A model generated the notes under the pieces. It searched no databases. It had not been told where the DNA came from and worked only from the letters and a program-made list of their open reading frames with translations. A stretch of 64,000 nt of DNA from Parasedimentitalea maritima. GTDB taxonomy: Bacteria; Pseudomonadota; Alphaproteobacteria; Rhodobacterales; Rhodobacteraceae. Positions 1-8,320 of this stretch are shown here, one piece after another. The position numbers and the translations under genes were made by a program. The stretch covers positions 124,001-188,000 of the forward strand of contig NZ_VAUA01000008.1 of NCBI RefSeq assembly GCF_005771405.1, written 5' to 3'. The first letter of the stretch is position 1, and each line of letters starts with the position of its first letter.

Positions 1-888
1 TGTTTCGTTCATCAGACCGTAAGCATGGCTTAGGCGCATATCGGAATAGACCTGCATTGGGCTTTGGTCCAAATAGCGAGAAAACAGCCGCTCCAGTTGC
101 CGTCGTGAAATATCCAGTTGATCGCAAAGTTCTATGATCGACAACGGGTCCTCGATGGCCTCCTGCATCAGCTGTAATGCAGTGAGTAACCTTTGGTTTC
201 GACTGCCTATAGCCACAGCATAGTTAGATTTTTGCGGTGCCATCTGCCCCCCGGACCGCACATGCAGGCACATATCGGCAACGATGATGGCCAGTTTTTT
301 GCCGTGGCGTTCCTGTATCAGATTGAGCATCATATCCGTAGCGGCATTGCCCCCCCCACAGGTCACCAGGTTGCTGGAGATTTCGTAGATATTGGGCGAG
401 GGATTTAGGTCGGGGAACATCTCCGAGAACCCGGGTTGATTCTCCCAGTGCAGAGTGAATTCCTGCCCCCTCAGCAAACCAGCCTGTGCCAGCGCAAAAG
501 CGCCAGTACAGATACCGCCCAGACGGCGACCAAACCGATGTTCTCGACGCAACCAGTTTATTGTTGGCTCGCCCGCCGCGTGCTGCGGCTCAACTCCCGA
601 GCATACAAACACCTCAGCGTCTTGTTGCAATTGTCCCAACGCCAGATCTGGTGTGACTGTCATTCCATTTGAACAGGTGACCGGCGCGCCGTCTTCGCTC
701 ATGGTGTACCATCGGTACAGTTCAGTATTGGTAACCTGATTTGCAATGCGCAGAGGTTCGATCGCCGCCGCCACAGGTAACATCGTTGCCTTGGGAAGTA
801 GCAGGAAATAAAAATCCTTTGGCGCACCACTAAAAGGGATCGCTAGTTTGGCGGCTGCGCCCTTTTGTACAAAGCTGTCAGTCTGCAT
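1..888 (-). CDS. GlxA-family AraC-type transcriptional regulator, C-terminus cut by window edge
   Basis: The reading frame is open from an ATG at 888 to the window edge (296 codons) and begins MQTDSFVQKG. The first ~210 residues read as a DJ-1/PfpI (class I amidotransferase-like) domain: it contains the stretch GGICTGAFALAQAGLL, where the nucleophile-elbow cysteine of this fold sits. The C-terminal part reads as an AraC/XylS helix-turn-helix (IEDPLSIIELCDQLDISRR followed by QLERLF). This is the GlxA architecture, whose characterised members act in choline, glycine betaine, arginine and similar metabolism; the substrate here is unknown. The family is about 320 residues, so only the last ~25 should be missing. 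It is divergent from clpP, with about 250 bases between them. Confidence 0.88.
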   Translation of the reverse strand, partial: MQTDSFVQKGAAAKLAIPFSGAPKDFYFLLLPKATMLPVAAAIEPLRIANQVTNTELYRWYTMSEDGAPVTCSNGMTVTPDLALGQLQQDAEVFVCSGVEPQHAAGEPTINWLRREHRFGRRLGGICTGAFALAQAGLLRGQEFTLHWENQPGFSEMFPDLNPSPNIYEISSNLVTCGGGNAATDMMLNLIQERHGKKLAIIVADMCLHVRSGGQMAPQKSNYAVAIGSRNQRLLTALQLMQEAIEDPLSIIELCDQLDISRRQLERLFSRYLDQSPMQVYSDMRLSHAYGLMNET

Positions 889-1055
889 GATGAGATCCTG
901 TGGCGTCGGGCACTGTAATCAGTGGCTACAAGGCGTATCTAACAGCGTGGTAAACTGAACTCATGCCGACCAACCACCAGTTTGCGACGGCGAATTTAGG
1001 GAATGCGACGGAAATATTTCAACATCGGCGGTGAAATGCATTTTTTTTGCTCCCT

Positions 1056-1082
1056 CTTGCAGCCCTTTGGCCGCGATACTAA
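1056..1082 (+). promoter_or_regulatory. possible clpP promoter
   Basis: CTTGCA at 1056-1061 and TACTAA at 1077-1082 are separated by 15 bases, about 60 bases upstream of the clpP start. CTTG as a -35 element recalls heat-shock sigma-32 promoters, which drive clpP in many bacteria, but the -10 element does not match that consensus well. This is pattern matching only. Confidence 0.22.
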
Positions 1083-1141
1083 GAATCAAGTAACACTCTG
1101 TCGGGTATGGTCCCGATTACATTCAAAGCAGGCAGGCCCAA

Positions 1142-1774
1142 ATGTTCGATCCAAAAGAAACCTACATGAACACCCTCGTCCCCATGGTTGTGGAGCAGAC
1201 CAGCCGCGGTGAACGGGCATATGATATTTTCTCACGCCTGTTGAAAGAGCGGATCATTTTCCTGAATGGTCCTGTGCATGACGGCATGAGCTCACTTATC
1301 GTGGCGCAGCTTTTGCACCTTGAAGCGGAAAACCCATCCAAAGAAATTTCGATGTACATCAACAGCCCGGGTGGCGTGGTGACATCGGGCTTATCGATCT
1401 ATGACACCATGCAATACATCAAACCCAAAGTTTCGACATTGGTGATTGGTCAGGCGGCATCAATGGGGTCGCTGTTGCTGACCGCTGGTGAAAAGGGCAT
1501 GCGCTTTTCGTTGCCCAACTCGCGTGTCATGGTGCACCAGCCTTCTGGCGGTTTCCAAGGGCAGGCTACTGACATCATGATTCACGCCGAAGAGACGCTG
1601 AAACTGAAGCGCCGTCTGAACGAAATTTATGTGGAACATACCGGCCAAGAGCTGGACAAGGTCGAAGCCGCGCTGGAGCGCGACAATTTTATGTCACCTG
1701 AAGAAGCCAAAGAATTTGGCCTGATCGATGAGATCGTGGCCAACCGGCCCAAAGGTGATGACGAAGAGAGCTGA
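1142..1774 (+). CDS. clpP: ATP-dependent Clp protease proteolytic subunit ClpP
   Basis: ClpP is the serine peptidase of the cytoplasmic Clp protease; two heptameric rings form the degradation chamber that ClpX or ClpA feeds. The 210-residue product has the full catalytic triad: Ser107 in GQAASMGS, His132 in VMVHQPSGG, and Asp181 in ERDNFMS. The start at 1142 ([10 protein letters not shown]) resembles the short propeptide seen in related alphaproteobacterial ClpPs; the internal ATG at 1166 is an alternative. clpX follows on the same strand after 144 bases that include a hairpin, so the two may be only partly co-transcribed. Length and motifs are ordinary. Confidence 0.97.
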   Translation: MFDPKETYMNTLVPMVVEQTSRGERAYDIFSRLLKERIIFLNGPVHDGMSSLIVAQLLHLEAENPSKEISMYINSPGGVVTSGLSIYDTMQYIKPKVSTLVIGQAASMGSLLLTAGEKGMRFSLPNSRVMVHQPSGGFQGQATDIMIHAEETLKLKRRLNEIYVEHTGQELDKVEAALERDNFMSPEEAKEFGLIDEIVANRPKGDDEES

Positions 1775-1796
1775 AGCGCTCTCCCTAACTAACCAC

Positions 1797-1821
1797 TGCG
1801 CCCCAGACAGGCTGGGGCGCA
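1797..1821 (+). terminator. hairpin between clpP and clpX
   Basis: A perfect 10-bp stem (TGCGCCCCAG / CTGGGGCGCA) with a 5-base loop lies 23 bases after the clpP stop. Only a short T-rich tract follows, so it may attenuate rather than end transcription before clpX. Confidence 0.6.
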
Positions 1822-1918
1822 CTTTACGATTGTAGCGGCTGAGGCACTGGCTTAAGCTGTTTTTGAAGCGGGAGACGCCTGTGGCGGGCGGCTCCTGGCG
1901 CGGACTGAAAGGTAGACC

Positions 1919-3187
1919 ATGGCGACGAACTCGAGCGGCGACAGCAAAAATACGCTTTACTGCAGCTTCTGCGGCAAAAGCCAGCATGAGGTGCGCAAGC
2001 TGATTGCGGGCCCGACTGTGTTCATATGCGACGAATGTGTCGAATTGTGCATGGACATCATCCGCGAAGAGACCAAGGCCTCGGGGCTAAAAGCCACCGA
2101 TGGTGTGCCGTCTCCTAAAGATATTTGCGGCGTGCTGGATGACTATGTGATTGGTCAGGCAATGGCCAAGAAGGTGCTGTCAGTGGCGGTGCACAATCAC
2201 TACAAGCGTCTGAACCACGCCCAAAAAGCGGGCTCAGAACTTGAATTGGCGAAATCCAATATCTTGCTGATCGGCCCAACTGGTTGCGGTAAAACACTAC
2301 TAGCACAGACGCTGGCCCGGATTTTGGATGTGCCGTTCACAATGGCAGATGCGACCACTCTGACCGAAGCGGGATACGTGGGGGAAGATGTTGAAAACAT
2401 CATTCTGAAACTTCTTCAGGCCTCTGAGTACAATGTCGAACGCGCTCAGCGTGGTATCGTCTACATCGATGAAGTCGATAAAATCACACGTAAGTCTGAA
2501 AACCCTTCGATCACCCGCGATGTGTCGGGCGAGGGCGTACAGCAGGCTTTGCTGAAGCTGATGGAAGGCACCGTTGCCAGTGTTCCACCACAGGGCGGTC
2601 GCAAGCATCCGCAACAGGAATTCCTGCAGGTCGACACCACCAATATCCTGTTCATCTGTGGTGGCGCGTTTGCCGGTCTGGACAAGATCATCGCAGCGCG
2701 CGGTAAGGGCTCGGCGATGGGCTTTGGTGCAGATGTGCGTGACAACGACGAGCGTGGCGTGGGCGAAGTGTTCCAGGATCTGGAACCCGAAGATCTGCTG
2801 AAGTTTGGTCTGATCCCTGAATTTGTTGGTCGTTTGCCTGTGCTGGCAACGTTGGAAGATCTGGACGAAGATGCATTGGTGACCATCTTGTCGGAACCAA
2901 AGAACGCATTGGTCAAACAATATCAGCGACTGTTCGAACTGGAAGAAACCGAGCTGGACTTTACCAACGATGCATTGAGTGCCATCGCTAAACGCGCCAT
3001 CGAGCGTAAGACTGGTGCGCGTGGTTTGCGGTCAATCCTCGAAGATATCCTGCTCAACACTATGTTTGAGCTGCCCGGAATGGACAGCGTCACCAAGGTG
3101 GTGGTGAACGAAGAAGCGGTGAATTCAAATGTTGAACCGCTGATGATCCACGCAGATGCCGAAAAAGAGCCTGCATCGGCCGGGTAA
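1919..3187 (+). CDS. clpX: ATP-dependent Clp protease ATP-binding subunit ClpX
   Basis: ClpX is the AAA+ unfoldase that recognises substrates (for example ssrA-tagged proteins) and threads them into ClpP. The 422-residue protein has the N-terminal zinc-binding domain with Cys15, Cys18, Cys37 and Cys40, Walker A GPTGCGKT at 119-126, the pore loop GYVGEDVEN at 152-160, and Walker [10 protein letters not shown] at 181-189. An IGF-type loop used for docking onto ClpP is represented by the AMGFG stretch. Length is normal for the family. The gene follows clpP on the same strand and ends with a good intrinsic terminator. Confidence 0.98.
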   Translation: MATNSSGDSKNTLYCSFCGKSQHEVRKLIAGPTVFICDECVELCMDIIREETKASGLKATDGVPSPKDICGVLDDYVIGQAMAKKVLSVAVHNHYKRLNHAQKAGSELELAKSNILLIGPTGCGKTLLAQTLARILDVPFTMADATTLTEAGYVGEDVENIILKLLQASEYNVERAQRGIVYIDEVDKITRKSENPSITRDVSGEGVQQALLKLMEGTVASVPPQGGRKHPQQEFLQVDTTNILFICGGAFAGLDKIIAARGKGSAMGFGADVRDNDERGVGEVFQDLEPEDLLKFGLIPEFVGRLPVLATLEDLDEDALVTILSEPKNALVKQYQRLFELEETELDFTNDALSAIAKRAIERKTGARGLRSILEDILLNTMFELPGMDSVTKVVVNEEAVNSNVEPLMIHADAEKEPASAG

Positions 3188-3213
3188 CTCATTGTGTACC
3201 GGACTTATCAATC

Positions 3214-3240
3214 ACGGCGCGGTTCATCCCGCGCCGTTTT
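3214..3240 (+). terminator. clpX terminator
   Basis: A 9-bp stem (ACGGCGCGG / CCGCGCCGT) with a 6-base loop and a TTTT tail lies 26 bases after the clpX stop: a typical intrinsic terminator. Confidence 0.8.
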
Positions 3241-3258
3241 CTATTGGGAGAAGAAAAG

Positions 3259-3615
3259 TTGATCAAACGTATTTCCTCGGGCGGTGAATTTGAGAGCAAA
3301 GTGGGCTATTGCCGCGCGGTTGTTGCAGGCGGGTTTGTACATGTGGCAGGAACTGTGGGGCAAGGGGACGGAGCCTTGGAACAGTGCCGATCAGCCCTTG
3401 AGATCATAGGTAAGGCACTGGATGAAGCAGGCAGTAGTTTTGCCCAAGTCGTGCGTGTAAACTACTACTTGCCTGACCGAGCGGAGTTCGCGCCTTGCTG
3501 GCCGATTCTTGCGGAAACTTTTGGCGATAATCCGCCAGCCGCCACCATGATCGAATGTGGTCTGATTGATCCCAAATATCGCATTGAGATCGAGTTGACG
3601 GCGTTACTACCCTAG
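3259..3615 (+). CDS. RidA/YjgF family protein
   Basis: This 118-residue protein belongs to the RidA/YER057c/UK114 family; characterised members hydrolyse reactive enamine/imine intermediates, though many subgroups have other or unknown roles. Conserved features visible are the N-terminal SGGEFESKVGYCRAV, the strand pattern FVHVAGTVG, and the C-terminal PAATMIECGLIDP and IEIELTAL. I chose a TTG start at 3259 (MIKRISSGG) because GGGAG at 3246-3250 lies 8 bases upstream; a longer in-frame TTG at 3244 would place that site inside the gene. It sits alone between the clpX terminator and the NDUFA12 gene. Confidence 0.85.
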   Translation: MIKRISSGGEFESKVGYCRAVVAGGFVHVAGTVGQGDGALEQCRSALEIIGKALDEAGSSFAQVVRVNYYLPDRAEFAPCWPILAETFGDNPPAATMIECGLIDPKYRIEIELTALLP

Positions 3616-3759
3616 CTGAAACTGGACCATCCCTCCTTTCCCAACCTGAGCGCGGGAAAAAACGCGCCTCATCTACGTCCTGCGCACTCTGAGAGGGCAC
3701 AGCATCTGGACCTTGGCCCCAAACTAGGTCATATCAAGACTAACTTTGCGGAGATACCC

Positions 3760-4146
3760 ATGGGAATTCTGAATACTCTTTTGCGCGCCGTTACCTGGTG
3801 GAACGGTCAGACACTGAACACTCAGCTTTTTACCGCCCGCAAGGGTATTAAGGTTGGCGATGATGATCAGGGCAACGTGTACTACCACAATGCCGATGAC
3901 AGCAAACGCTGGGTCATCTTCAATGGTGAGATTGAGGCGACACGGATAAATGCGGACTGGCATGGTTGGTTGCACCGCACCTTTGACGAATTGCCCTCTG
4001 AGCAACCTTTGAAGCACAAGGATTGGGAAAAACCGCATCAGGAAAACCTGACTGGTACTGCTCTGGCCTACGCGCCTGCAGGATCGATTCGCCGGGCCGC
4101 TGAGCCTGCCACTCGTCAGGACTATGAGGCATGGGTGCCGGAGTGA
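3760..4146 (+). CDS. NADH:ubiquinone oxidoreductase subunit NDUFA12
   Basis: The 128-residue product matches the NDUFA12/B17.2 accessory subunit of respiratory complex I, which in bacteria is largely confined to Alphaproteobacteria. Diagnostic stretches are [18 protein letters not shown], a [18 protein letters not shown] segment, DADWHGWLH-like [10 protein letters not shown], and the aromatic C-terminus YEAWVPE. It should sit on the matrix/cytoplasmic arm of complex I. In many relatives it lies, as here, immediately upstream of an MlaD-like protein, DUF2155 and aat rather than in the nuo operon. Confidence 0.95.
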   Translation: MGILNTLLRAVTWWNGQTLNTQLFTARKGIKVGDDDQGNVYYHNADDSKRWVIFNGEIEATRINADWHGWLHRTFDELPSEQPLKHKDWEKPHQENLTGTALAYAPAGSIRRAAEPATRQDYEAWVPE

Positions 4147-4172
4147 TCCGCCCCCTGTAGAGGCGAAGTAGC

Positions 4173-4625
4173 ATGTCCCACAATACCACCGAAGTTTTGG
4201 TCGGCGGCGTCGTACTGGCCGCAGCGATAGGTTTTGCCGTTTTTGCAGGGCAGGCCACGGGATTGTCGCGTGGTGGTGAAGACTACCAACTTAATGCCTC
4301 GTTTCGCTCTATTGAAGGGGTCGGCGTCGGTACTGACGTCCGCTTGGCCGGCGTTAAGATTGGTACAGTTACAAACGTTGTCTTGAACCCACAGACATTT
4401 CGTGCGGACACTGGTTTCTCGGTGCTTCAGGGGATCGATATTCCTGATGACAGCGCTGTGGTGGTGTCGTCCGAAGGTCTGTTGGGCGGCAACTTTGTTG
4501 AGATTATGCCTGGTGGTTCACCGTTCAGTTTTGAACCGGGGGATGAAATCGAGGACACTCAGGGCGCTGTCAGCTTAATTACTTTGTTGCTGAAATTTGT
4601 GTCCGGCAGCGGGGAAGAATCGTGA
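4173..4625 (+). CDS. mlaD: MlaD-family phospholipid-transport substrate-binding protein
   Basis: A 150-residue protein with a single N-terminal membrane anchor (VLVGGVVLAAAIGFAVFAG) followed by one MCE domain (SFRSIEGVGVGTDVRLAGVK and the later GLLGGNFVEIMPGG). MlaD forms the periplasmic hexameric ring of the MlaFEDB ABC transporter that moves phospholipids between the inner and outer membranes. The mlaE/mlaF partners are not in this window, so it is separated from the rest of the system. Its stop overlaps the next gene's start by 4 bases, implying translational coupling with the DUF2155 protein. Confidence 0.92.
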   Translation: MSHNTTEVLVGGVVLAAAIGFAVFAGQATGLSRGGEDYQLNASFRSIEGVGVGTDVRLAGVKIGTVTNVVLNPQTFRADTGFSVLQGIDIPDDSAVVVSSEGLLGGNFVEIMPGGSPFSFEPGDEIEDTQGAVSLITLLLKFVSGSGEES

Positions 4626-4993
4626 TCCGATTGGCGTTTTGGTCCGGTCTGCTGTCGCTGGGGCTGGGTTCAGCTAGCTTGGCACAAGACAATGGAGCCG
4701 TGTCTGGAACTGGTGCGGTGTTGCGCGGTCTGGACAAAGTCAACGGTCGCACAACGGATGCCGAGCTGCCAATTGGTGGCAGCGCTGAACTTTTTGGTCT
4801 GTTGGTGACTGTCGCTGATTGTCGTTATCCGGCAGAAAACCCCACAGGGGATGCCTTTGCCTTTCTCACAATACGAGAGCCAGACAGTGGTGCGGTACAG
4901 TTTGAAGGTTGGATGATTGCCTCTAGCCCGGCGTTAAGCGCGTTGGATCACAGCCGCTACGACATCTGGGTATTGCGCTGCAATAGCTCCTGA
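4622..4993 (+). CDS. DUF2155 domain protein, exported
   Basis: A 123-residue protein with a signal peptide (about 21 residues, ending SASLAQ) and the DUF2155 core: AVLRGLDKVNGRTTDAELP, a strand VTVADCRYP, and a C-terminal YDIWVLRCNSS. Two cysteines at the ends of the domain could form a disulfide in the periplasm. The family has no established biochemical function; it is found mainly in Alphaproteobacteria and typically near NDUFA12 and aat, as here. It is translationally coupled to mlaD by a 4-base overlap, and its 3' end overlaps the 3' end of the convergent aat gene by 37 bases. Confidence 0.9.
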   Translation: MIRLAFWSGLLSLGLGSASLAQDNGAVSGTGAVLRGLDKVNGRTTDAELPIGGSAELFGLLVTVADCRYPAENPTGDAFAFLTIREPDSGAVQFEGWMIASSPALSALDHSRYDIWVLRCNSS

Positions 4994-5592
4994 GCAGTGG
5001 GGAGCTCGGCAGAGGTGAAGGATTTTTGTTCCTGCACAGCCTCAAACAGCTGCCTGCGATAGGCTGCACGGCTGATTTCTATCCCGCCCAGTGATGCTAG
5101 GTGTGTGGTCAGGAACTGAGTATCACACAAGGTAAATCCGGTCTGATTGAGACGATCAACCAAGTAAGCAAGCGCAAGTTTTGACGCATTGGTACGATGC
5201 GAAAACATACTCTCTCCGAAAAATGCAGCCCCTACAGTGACGCCATAGACACCGCCACTCAGCGCACCGTCCTGCCAAATTTCGAGCGAATGTGCATGCC
5301 CCATTTCGTGTAGCTCAATATAGCGCTTGTAGATTTCAGCGTTGATCCAGGTTTCCTCACGATCGGCGCAGGCTGTAACAACGGCCTGAAAATCGCGGTT
5401 CACAGTCACCTGATAAGCTGCACGTCGGATGTGCCGTCCGAGAGAGCGGGAAATATGAAAACCATCCAGCGGAAGAATGCCACGGCGCTTGGGGTCCACC
5501 CAGAAAACTTCGGGATTATCGCTGGTTTCGGCCATGGGGAATACGCCCACTGAATAGGCGTGCAACAACAACTCTGCAGACAGTGTTATCAT
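4957..5592 (-). CDS. aat: leucyl/phenylalanyl-tRNA-protein transferase
   Basis: Aat moves Leu or Phe from aminoacyl-tRNA to the N-terminus of proteins with N-terminal Arg or Lys, marking them for ClpS/ClpAP degradation (N-degron pathway). The 211-residue product has the family's signature segments: LLHAYSVGVFPMAE near the N-terminus, FWVDPKRRGILPLD, HAHSLEIWQDGALSGGVYG, and FFGESMFSHRTNASKLAL in the GNAT-like core, then LCDTQFLTTHLASLGG. Length is normal for the alphaproteobacterial form. It converges on the DUF2155 gene with a 37-base 3' overlap, so antisense interference between the two messages is possible. Confidence 0.96.
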   Translation of the reverse strand: MITLSAELLLHAYSVGVFPMAETSDNPEVFWVDPKRRGILPLDGFHISRSLGRHIRRAAYQVTVNRDFQAVVTACADREETWINAEIYKRYIELHEMGHAHSLEIWQDGALSGGVYGVTVGAAFFGESMFSHRTNASKLALAYLVDRLNQTGFTLCDTQFLTTHLASLGGIEISRAAYRRQLFEAVQEQKSFTSAELPTAQELLQRNTQMS

Positions 5593-5609
5593 ACAAGAAC
5601 AAAGGGGTG

Positions 5610-5640
5610 GGTAGGGTGCGTGCTCGCACGCACCGCTACC
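5610..5640 (-). terminator. long hairpin between accC and aat
   Basis: A 9-bp perfect stem (GGTGCGTGC / GCACGCACC) with a 2-base loop is extended by GGTAG / CTACC across one bulged base. It lies between the accC stop and the aat start. It may terminate accBC transcription; the sequence also looks like a short palindromic intergenic repeat, so copies elsewhere in the genome are likely. Confidence 0.55.
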
Positions 5641-5646
5641 AAAGTT

Positions 5647-6996
5647 TTAGCTGGCCAGATTATCGTCAAGCCAACGTTCCAGCCAGTGAATGTTATAGTT
5701 GCCAGACTGAACGTCAGCTTCGGCCAGTAGGGCATGAAACAGTGGAACTGTGGTGTCGACTCCATCAACAATCAATTCACCCAGGGCCCGGCTCAGGCGG
5801 GCAATGGCCTCATTGCGGTCGCGGCCGTGCACAATCAGCTTGCCGATCAGACTGTCGTAATAGGGCGGGATCGAATAGCCGTCATACAGCGCCGAATCCA
5901 TCCGAACACCCAATCCGCCTGGGGCGTGGTACTGGGTGATTCTACCGGGGCAAGGGGCAAAGTTCGGGAGCTTCTCGGCGTTGATCCGCACCTCAATGGC
6001 GTGGCCGTTGATCGTAAGATCGTCCTGACTAAACGACATTTGCAGGCCTTCGGCGACGCGAATTTGTTCACGTACCAGATCCACACCAAAAATTGCCTCG
6101 GTGACCGGATGTTCCACCTGCAGGCGGGTGTTCATCTCGATAAAGAAGAACTCACCGTTTTCGTACAGGAACTCAATGGTGCCGGCGCCAATATAGTTGA
6201 TATTGGCAACAGCATCGGCGCAGATTTTACCGATTTTAGCGCGTTCCTCAGGGCTAATGCTGGGGCCCGGGGCCTCCTCAAACACCTTTTGGTGACGGCG
6301 TTGCAACGAGCAGTCGCGCTCGCCCAGATGCACAGCCTTGCCCTTACCATCTCCGAACACCTGAATTTCGATGTGGCGCGGTGTGGTCAAATATTTCTCG
6401 ATGTAGACTTCATCGTTGCCAAAGTTGGACTTGCCCTCAGCACGCGCGGTGCGAAAAGCCATTTCCATATCAGCCGCAGTATTGGCGACTTTCATGCCTT
6501 TGCCACCGCCGCCAGCTGTCGCCTTGATAATTACGGGATAGCCGATATCAGCGCCAATTTTCTGCGCTGTTTCCAGATCTGGAACGCCACCATCTGAGCC
6601 GGGGACACAGGGTACGCCCAGTTCTTTCATGGTGTCCTTGGCGGTAATTTTATCGCCCATTGTGCGGATGTGCTGTGCGGTAGGGCCGATGAATGTCAGG
6701 CCGTGATCCTCGACGATCTGCACAAAATTGGCGTTTTCAGACAGAAAGCCATAGCCGGGATGGATCGCCTGCGCGCCAGTGATTTCACAGGCTGATATTA
6801 TGGCCGGGATCGATAGGTAGCTGTTGATACTGGACGGCGGGCCAATGCAAACTGATTCATCAGCCATGCGCACATGCATGGCGTCGGCATCTGCAGTCGA
6901 GTGTACTGCAACCGATTTGATGCCCATTTCACGCGCCGCGCGGATCACGCGAAGGGCGATCTCGCCGCGATTGGCAATCAGGATCTTGTCAAACAT
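5647..6996 (-). CDS. accC: acetyl-CoA carboxylase, biotin carboxylase subunit
   Basis: AccC uses ATP and bicarbonate to carboxylate biotin on AccB, the first half-reaction of malonyl-CoA synthesis. The 449-residue protein shows the start [19 protein letters not shown], the glycine-rich ATP-grasp loop [14 protein letters not shown], the [12 protein letters not shown] segment, [17 protein letters not shown], and the active-site region [19 protein letters not shown]. All are intact and the length is typical. accB lies 9 bases upstream on the same strand, so the two form an accBC operon. Confidence 0.98.
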   Translation of the reverse strand: MFDKILIANRGEIALRVIRAAREMGIKSVAVHSTADADAMHVRMADESVCIGPPSSINSYLSIPAIISACEITGAQAIHPGYGFLSENANFVQIVEDHGLTFIGPTAQHIRTMGDKITAKDTMKELGVPCVPGSDGGVPDLETAQKIGADIGYPVIIKATAGGGGKGMKVANTAADMEMAFRTARAEGKSNFGNDEVYIEKYLTTPRHIEIQVFGDGKGKAVHLGERDCSLQRRHQKVFEEAPGPSISPEERAKIGKICADAVANINYIGAGTIEFLYENGEFFFIEMNTRLQVEHPVTEAIFGVDLVREQIRVAEGLQMSFSQDDLTINGHAIEVRINAEKLPNFAPCPGRITQYHAPGGLGVRMDSALYDGYSIPPYYDSLIGKLIVHGRDRNEAIARLSRALGELIVDGVDTTVPLFHALLAEADVQSGNYNIHWLERWLDDNLAS

Positions 6997-7005
6997 GTCT
7001 GATCC

Positions 7006-7497
7006 TTACTCGATGATGACCAGAGGCGTTCCGAATTCCACAGCAGCACCATCTTCGACCAGAATGCGTTTTACCGTTCCAGCCTTGGGGGCAGGGATGT
7101 GGTTCATGGTCTTCATGGCTTCGATGATCAGCAAGGTATCGCCTTCGCTGACTTTCGCGCCGACTGAGATAAAGGCTGGAGCACCCGGTTCTGCCTGAGT
7201 GTAGACGGTGCCGACCATCGGTGATGGCACAGCGCCAGGGTGGCTGGCGGGATCATCCGCTGGCGCTGCAGCAGGAGCCGCAGCTGCGGCGACAGGTGAC
7301 GCAGCTGGCGCGGCGGCAGGGACCGCTACCTGCACAGGTGCCGGCATTGCAGCAACTTGACGAGAGACGCGCACATTCAGGCTGTCGTCATCGCCATAGT
7401 CACGTTTGACCTGCAACTCGGTCAGGTCATTGTCGCGCAGCATTTCGGCCAATGCCTTGATAAAGGCGACGTCTGCTTCGTGAGTTTTGTTTTTCAT
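7006..7497 (-). CDS. accB: acetyl-CoA carboxylase, biotin carboxyl carrier protein
   Basis: AccB carries the biotin cofactor shuttled between AccC and the carboxyltransferase AccAD. The 163-residue product has an N-terminal domain ([18 protein letters not shown]), a long flexible Ala/Pro-rich linker around residues 50-85, and the C-terminal biotinyl domain with the modification motif EAMKTMN; the biotinylated residue is Lys129. The thumb of the domain is conserved. It is the first gene of the accBC operon. Confidence 0.97.
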   Translation of the reverse strand: MKNKTHEADVAFIKALAEMLRDNDLTELQVKRDYGDDDSLNVRVSRQVAAMPAPVQVAVPAAAPAASPVAAAAAPAAAPADDPASHPGAVPSPMVGTVYTQAEPGAPAFISVGAKVSEGDTLLIIEAMKTMNHIPAPKAGTVKRILVEDGAAVEFGTPLVIIE

Positions 7498-7641
7498 ATT
7501 GTCCTCAGCCGGTTCTCAGAGACCTGCCGGTAATGCAGGTCGAAATTTAACGCGCTTATAGGGCATGGTCGCCCGCAAGGAAAGCACCCTAACAGAGCGC
7601 TAACATGGGCGTTCGGCATCAAATTTGCAATCGGTCCTGAT

Positions 7642-8178
7642 TTAGAGAGGCATACCGGTCAGTTTTGCCACCAATTCGGGAAGCTTTCGGGCTGAGAATT
7701 TCTTAAGCAGATTGGCGCGGTGGGTTTCAACTGTACGGTAGGACAGGTTCAGCTCCACGCCGATTTCTTTCGCAGATAAGCCGCGACAAGTGAAAATCGC
7801 GACGTCGCGTTCTCTGGGCGTCAGAGTGACCATTGGCCTATCGTCGGAGATATCAGCAAATGACCAAATTCCAGCTCGGAATGGCTGATCTGGAGTCAGC
7901 GACCGACCGCGGACCCGACACCAGAACAACTCGCCAGTACATCTCCGCATAATGCGCTCATCATCGTATCGCCCGGCCTGAGCGTCCTCTTGCTGCAGCA
8001 AGTCCCCGATCCGGTCAAAGTCCGCGCGGCTTGGGTACAAAGCGGAAATCTCCATACCGATAAATGCCGCGGGAGTATCCCCGAAAGTTTCGGCAAACTG
8101 CAGGTTGCAGCGTCGGATGAAGCGGTGTTCCAGTTGGGCTAGCCCGACGGGCGCATGGTCAAAGGCTATATCAGTCAT
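7642..8178 (-). CDS. LuxR-type regulator with PAS-like sensor
   Basis: From the ATG at 8178 the protein has 178 residues: an N-terminal PAS-like domain (FDHAPVGLAQLEHRFIRRCN, then FAETFG and SRADFDRIGDLL) and a C-terminal LuxR/GerE helix-turn-helix (LTPRERDVAIFTCRGLSAKEI followed by NLSYRTVETHRANLLKKF). It lacks a receiver domain, so it probably binds a ligand or cofactor rather than being phosphorylated. A longer frame to 8331 exists but would run into the intergenic region and lacks the PAS start. It is divergent from a second LuxR-type gene that begins at 8321, and they share a 142-base control region. Confidence 0.85.
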   Translation of the reverse strand: MTDIAFDHAPVGLAQLEHRFIRRCNLQFAETFGDTPAAFIGMEISALYPSRADFDRIGDLLQQEDAQAGRYDDERIMRRCTGELFWCRVRGRSLTPDQPFRAGIWSFADISDDRPMVTLTPRERDVAIFTCRGLSAKEIGVELNLSYRTVETHRANLLKKFSARKLPELVAKLTGMPL

Positions 8179-8320
8179 GGGGCATATGTGGACTGAATTT
8201 CCTCTTATGGAAAGGGCACACACTGTGGCTGCGGGTCGGGTTCTGGAAAACCTGACTTTATGTGCTGGAGATTGCAATGCTATGTGATGTTTTTGTTTTA
8301 TTAGTTTTGGGTGTTTGGAT

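Noticed and set aside
5734-6597. 287-codon open frame on the plus strand
   Set aside because: It lies entirely antisense to accC, whose motifs are complete; it is a by-product of codon bias.
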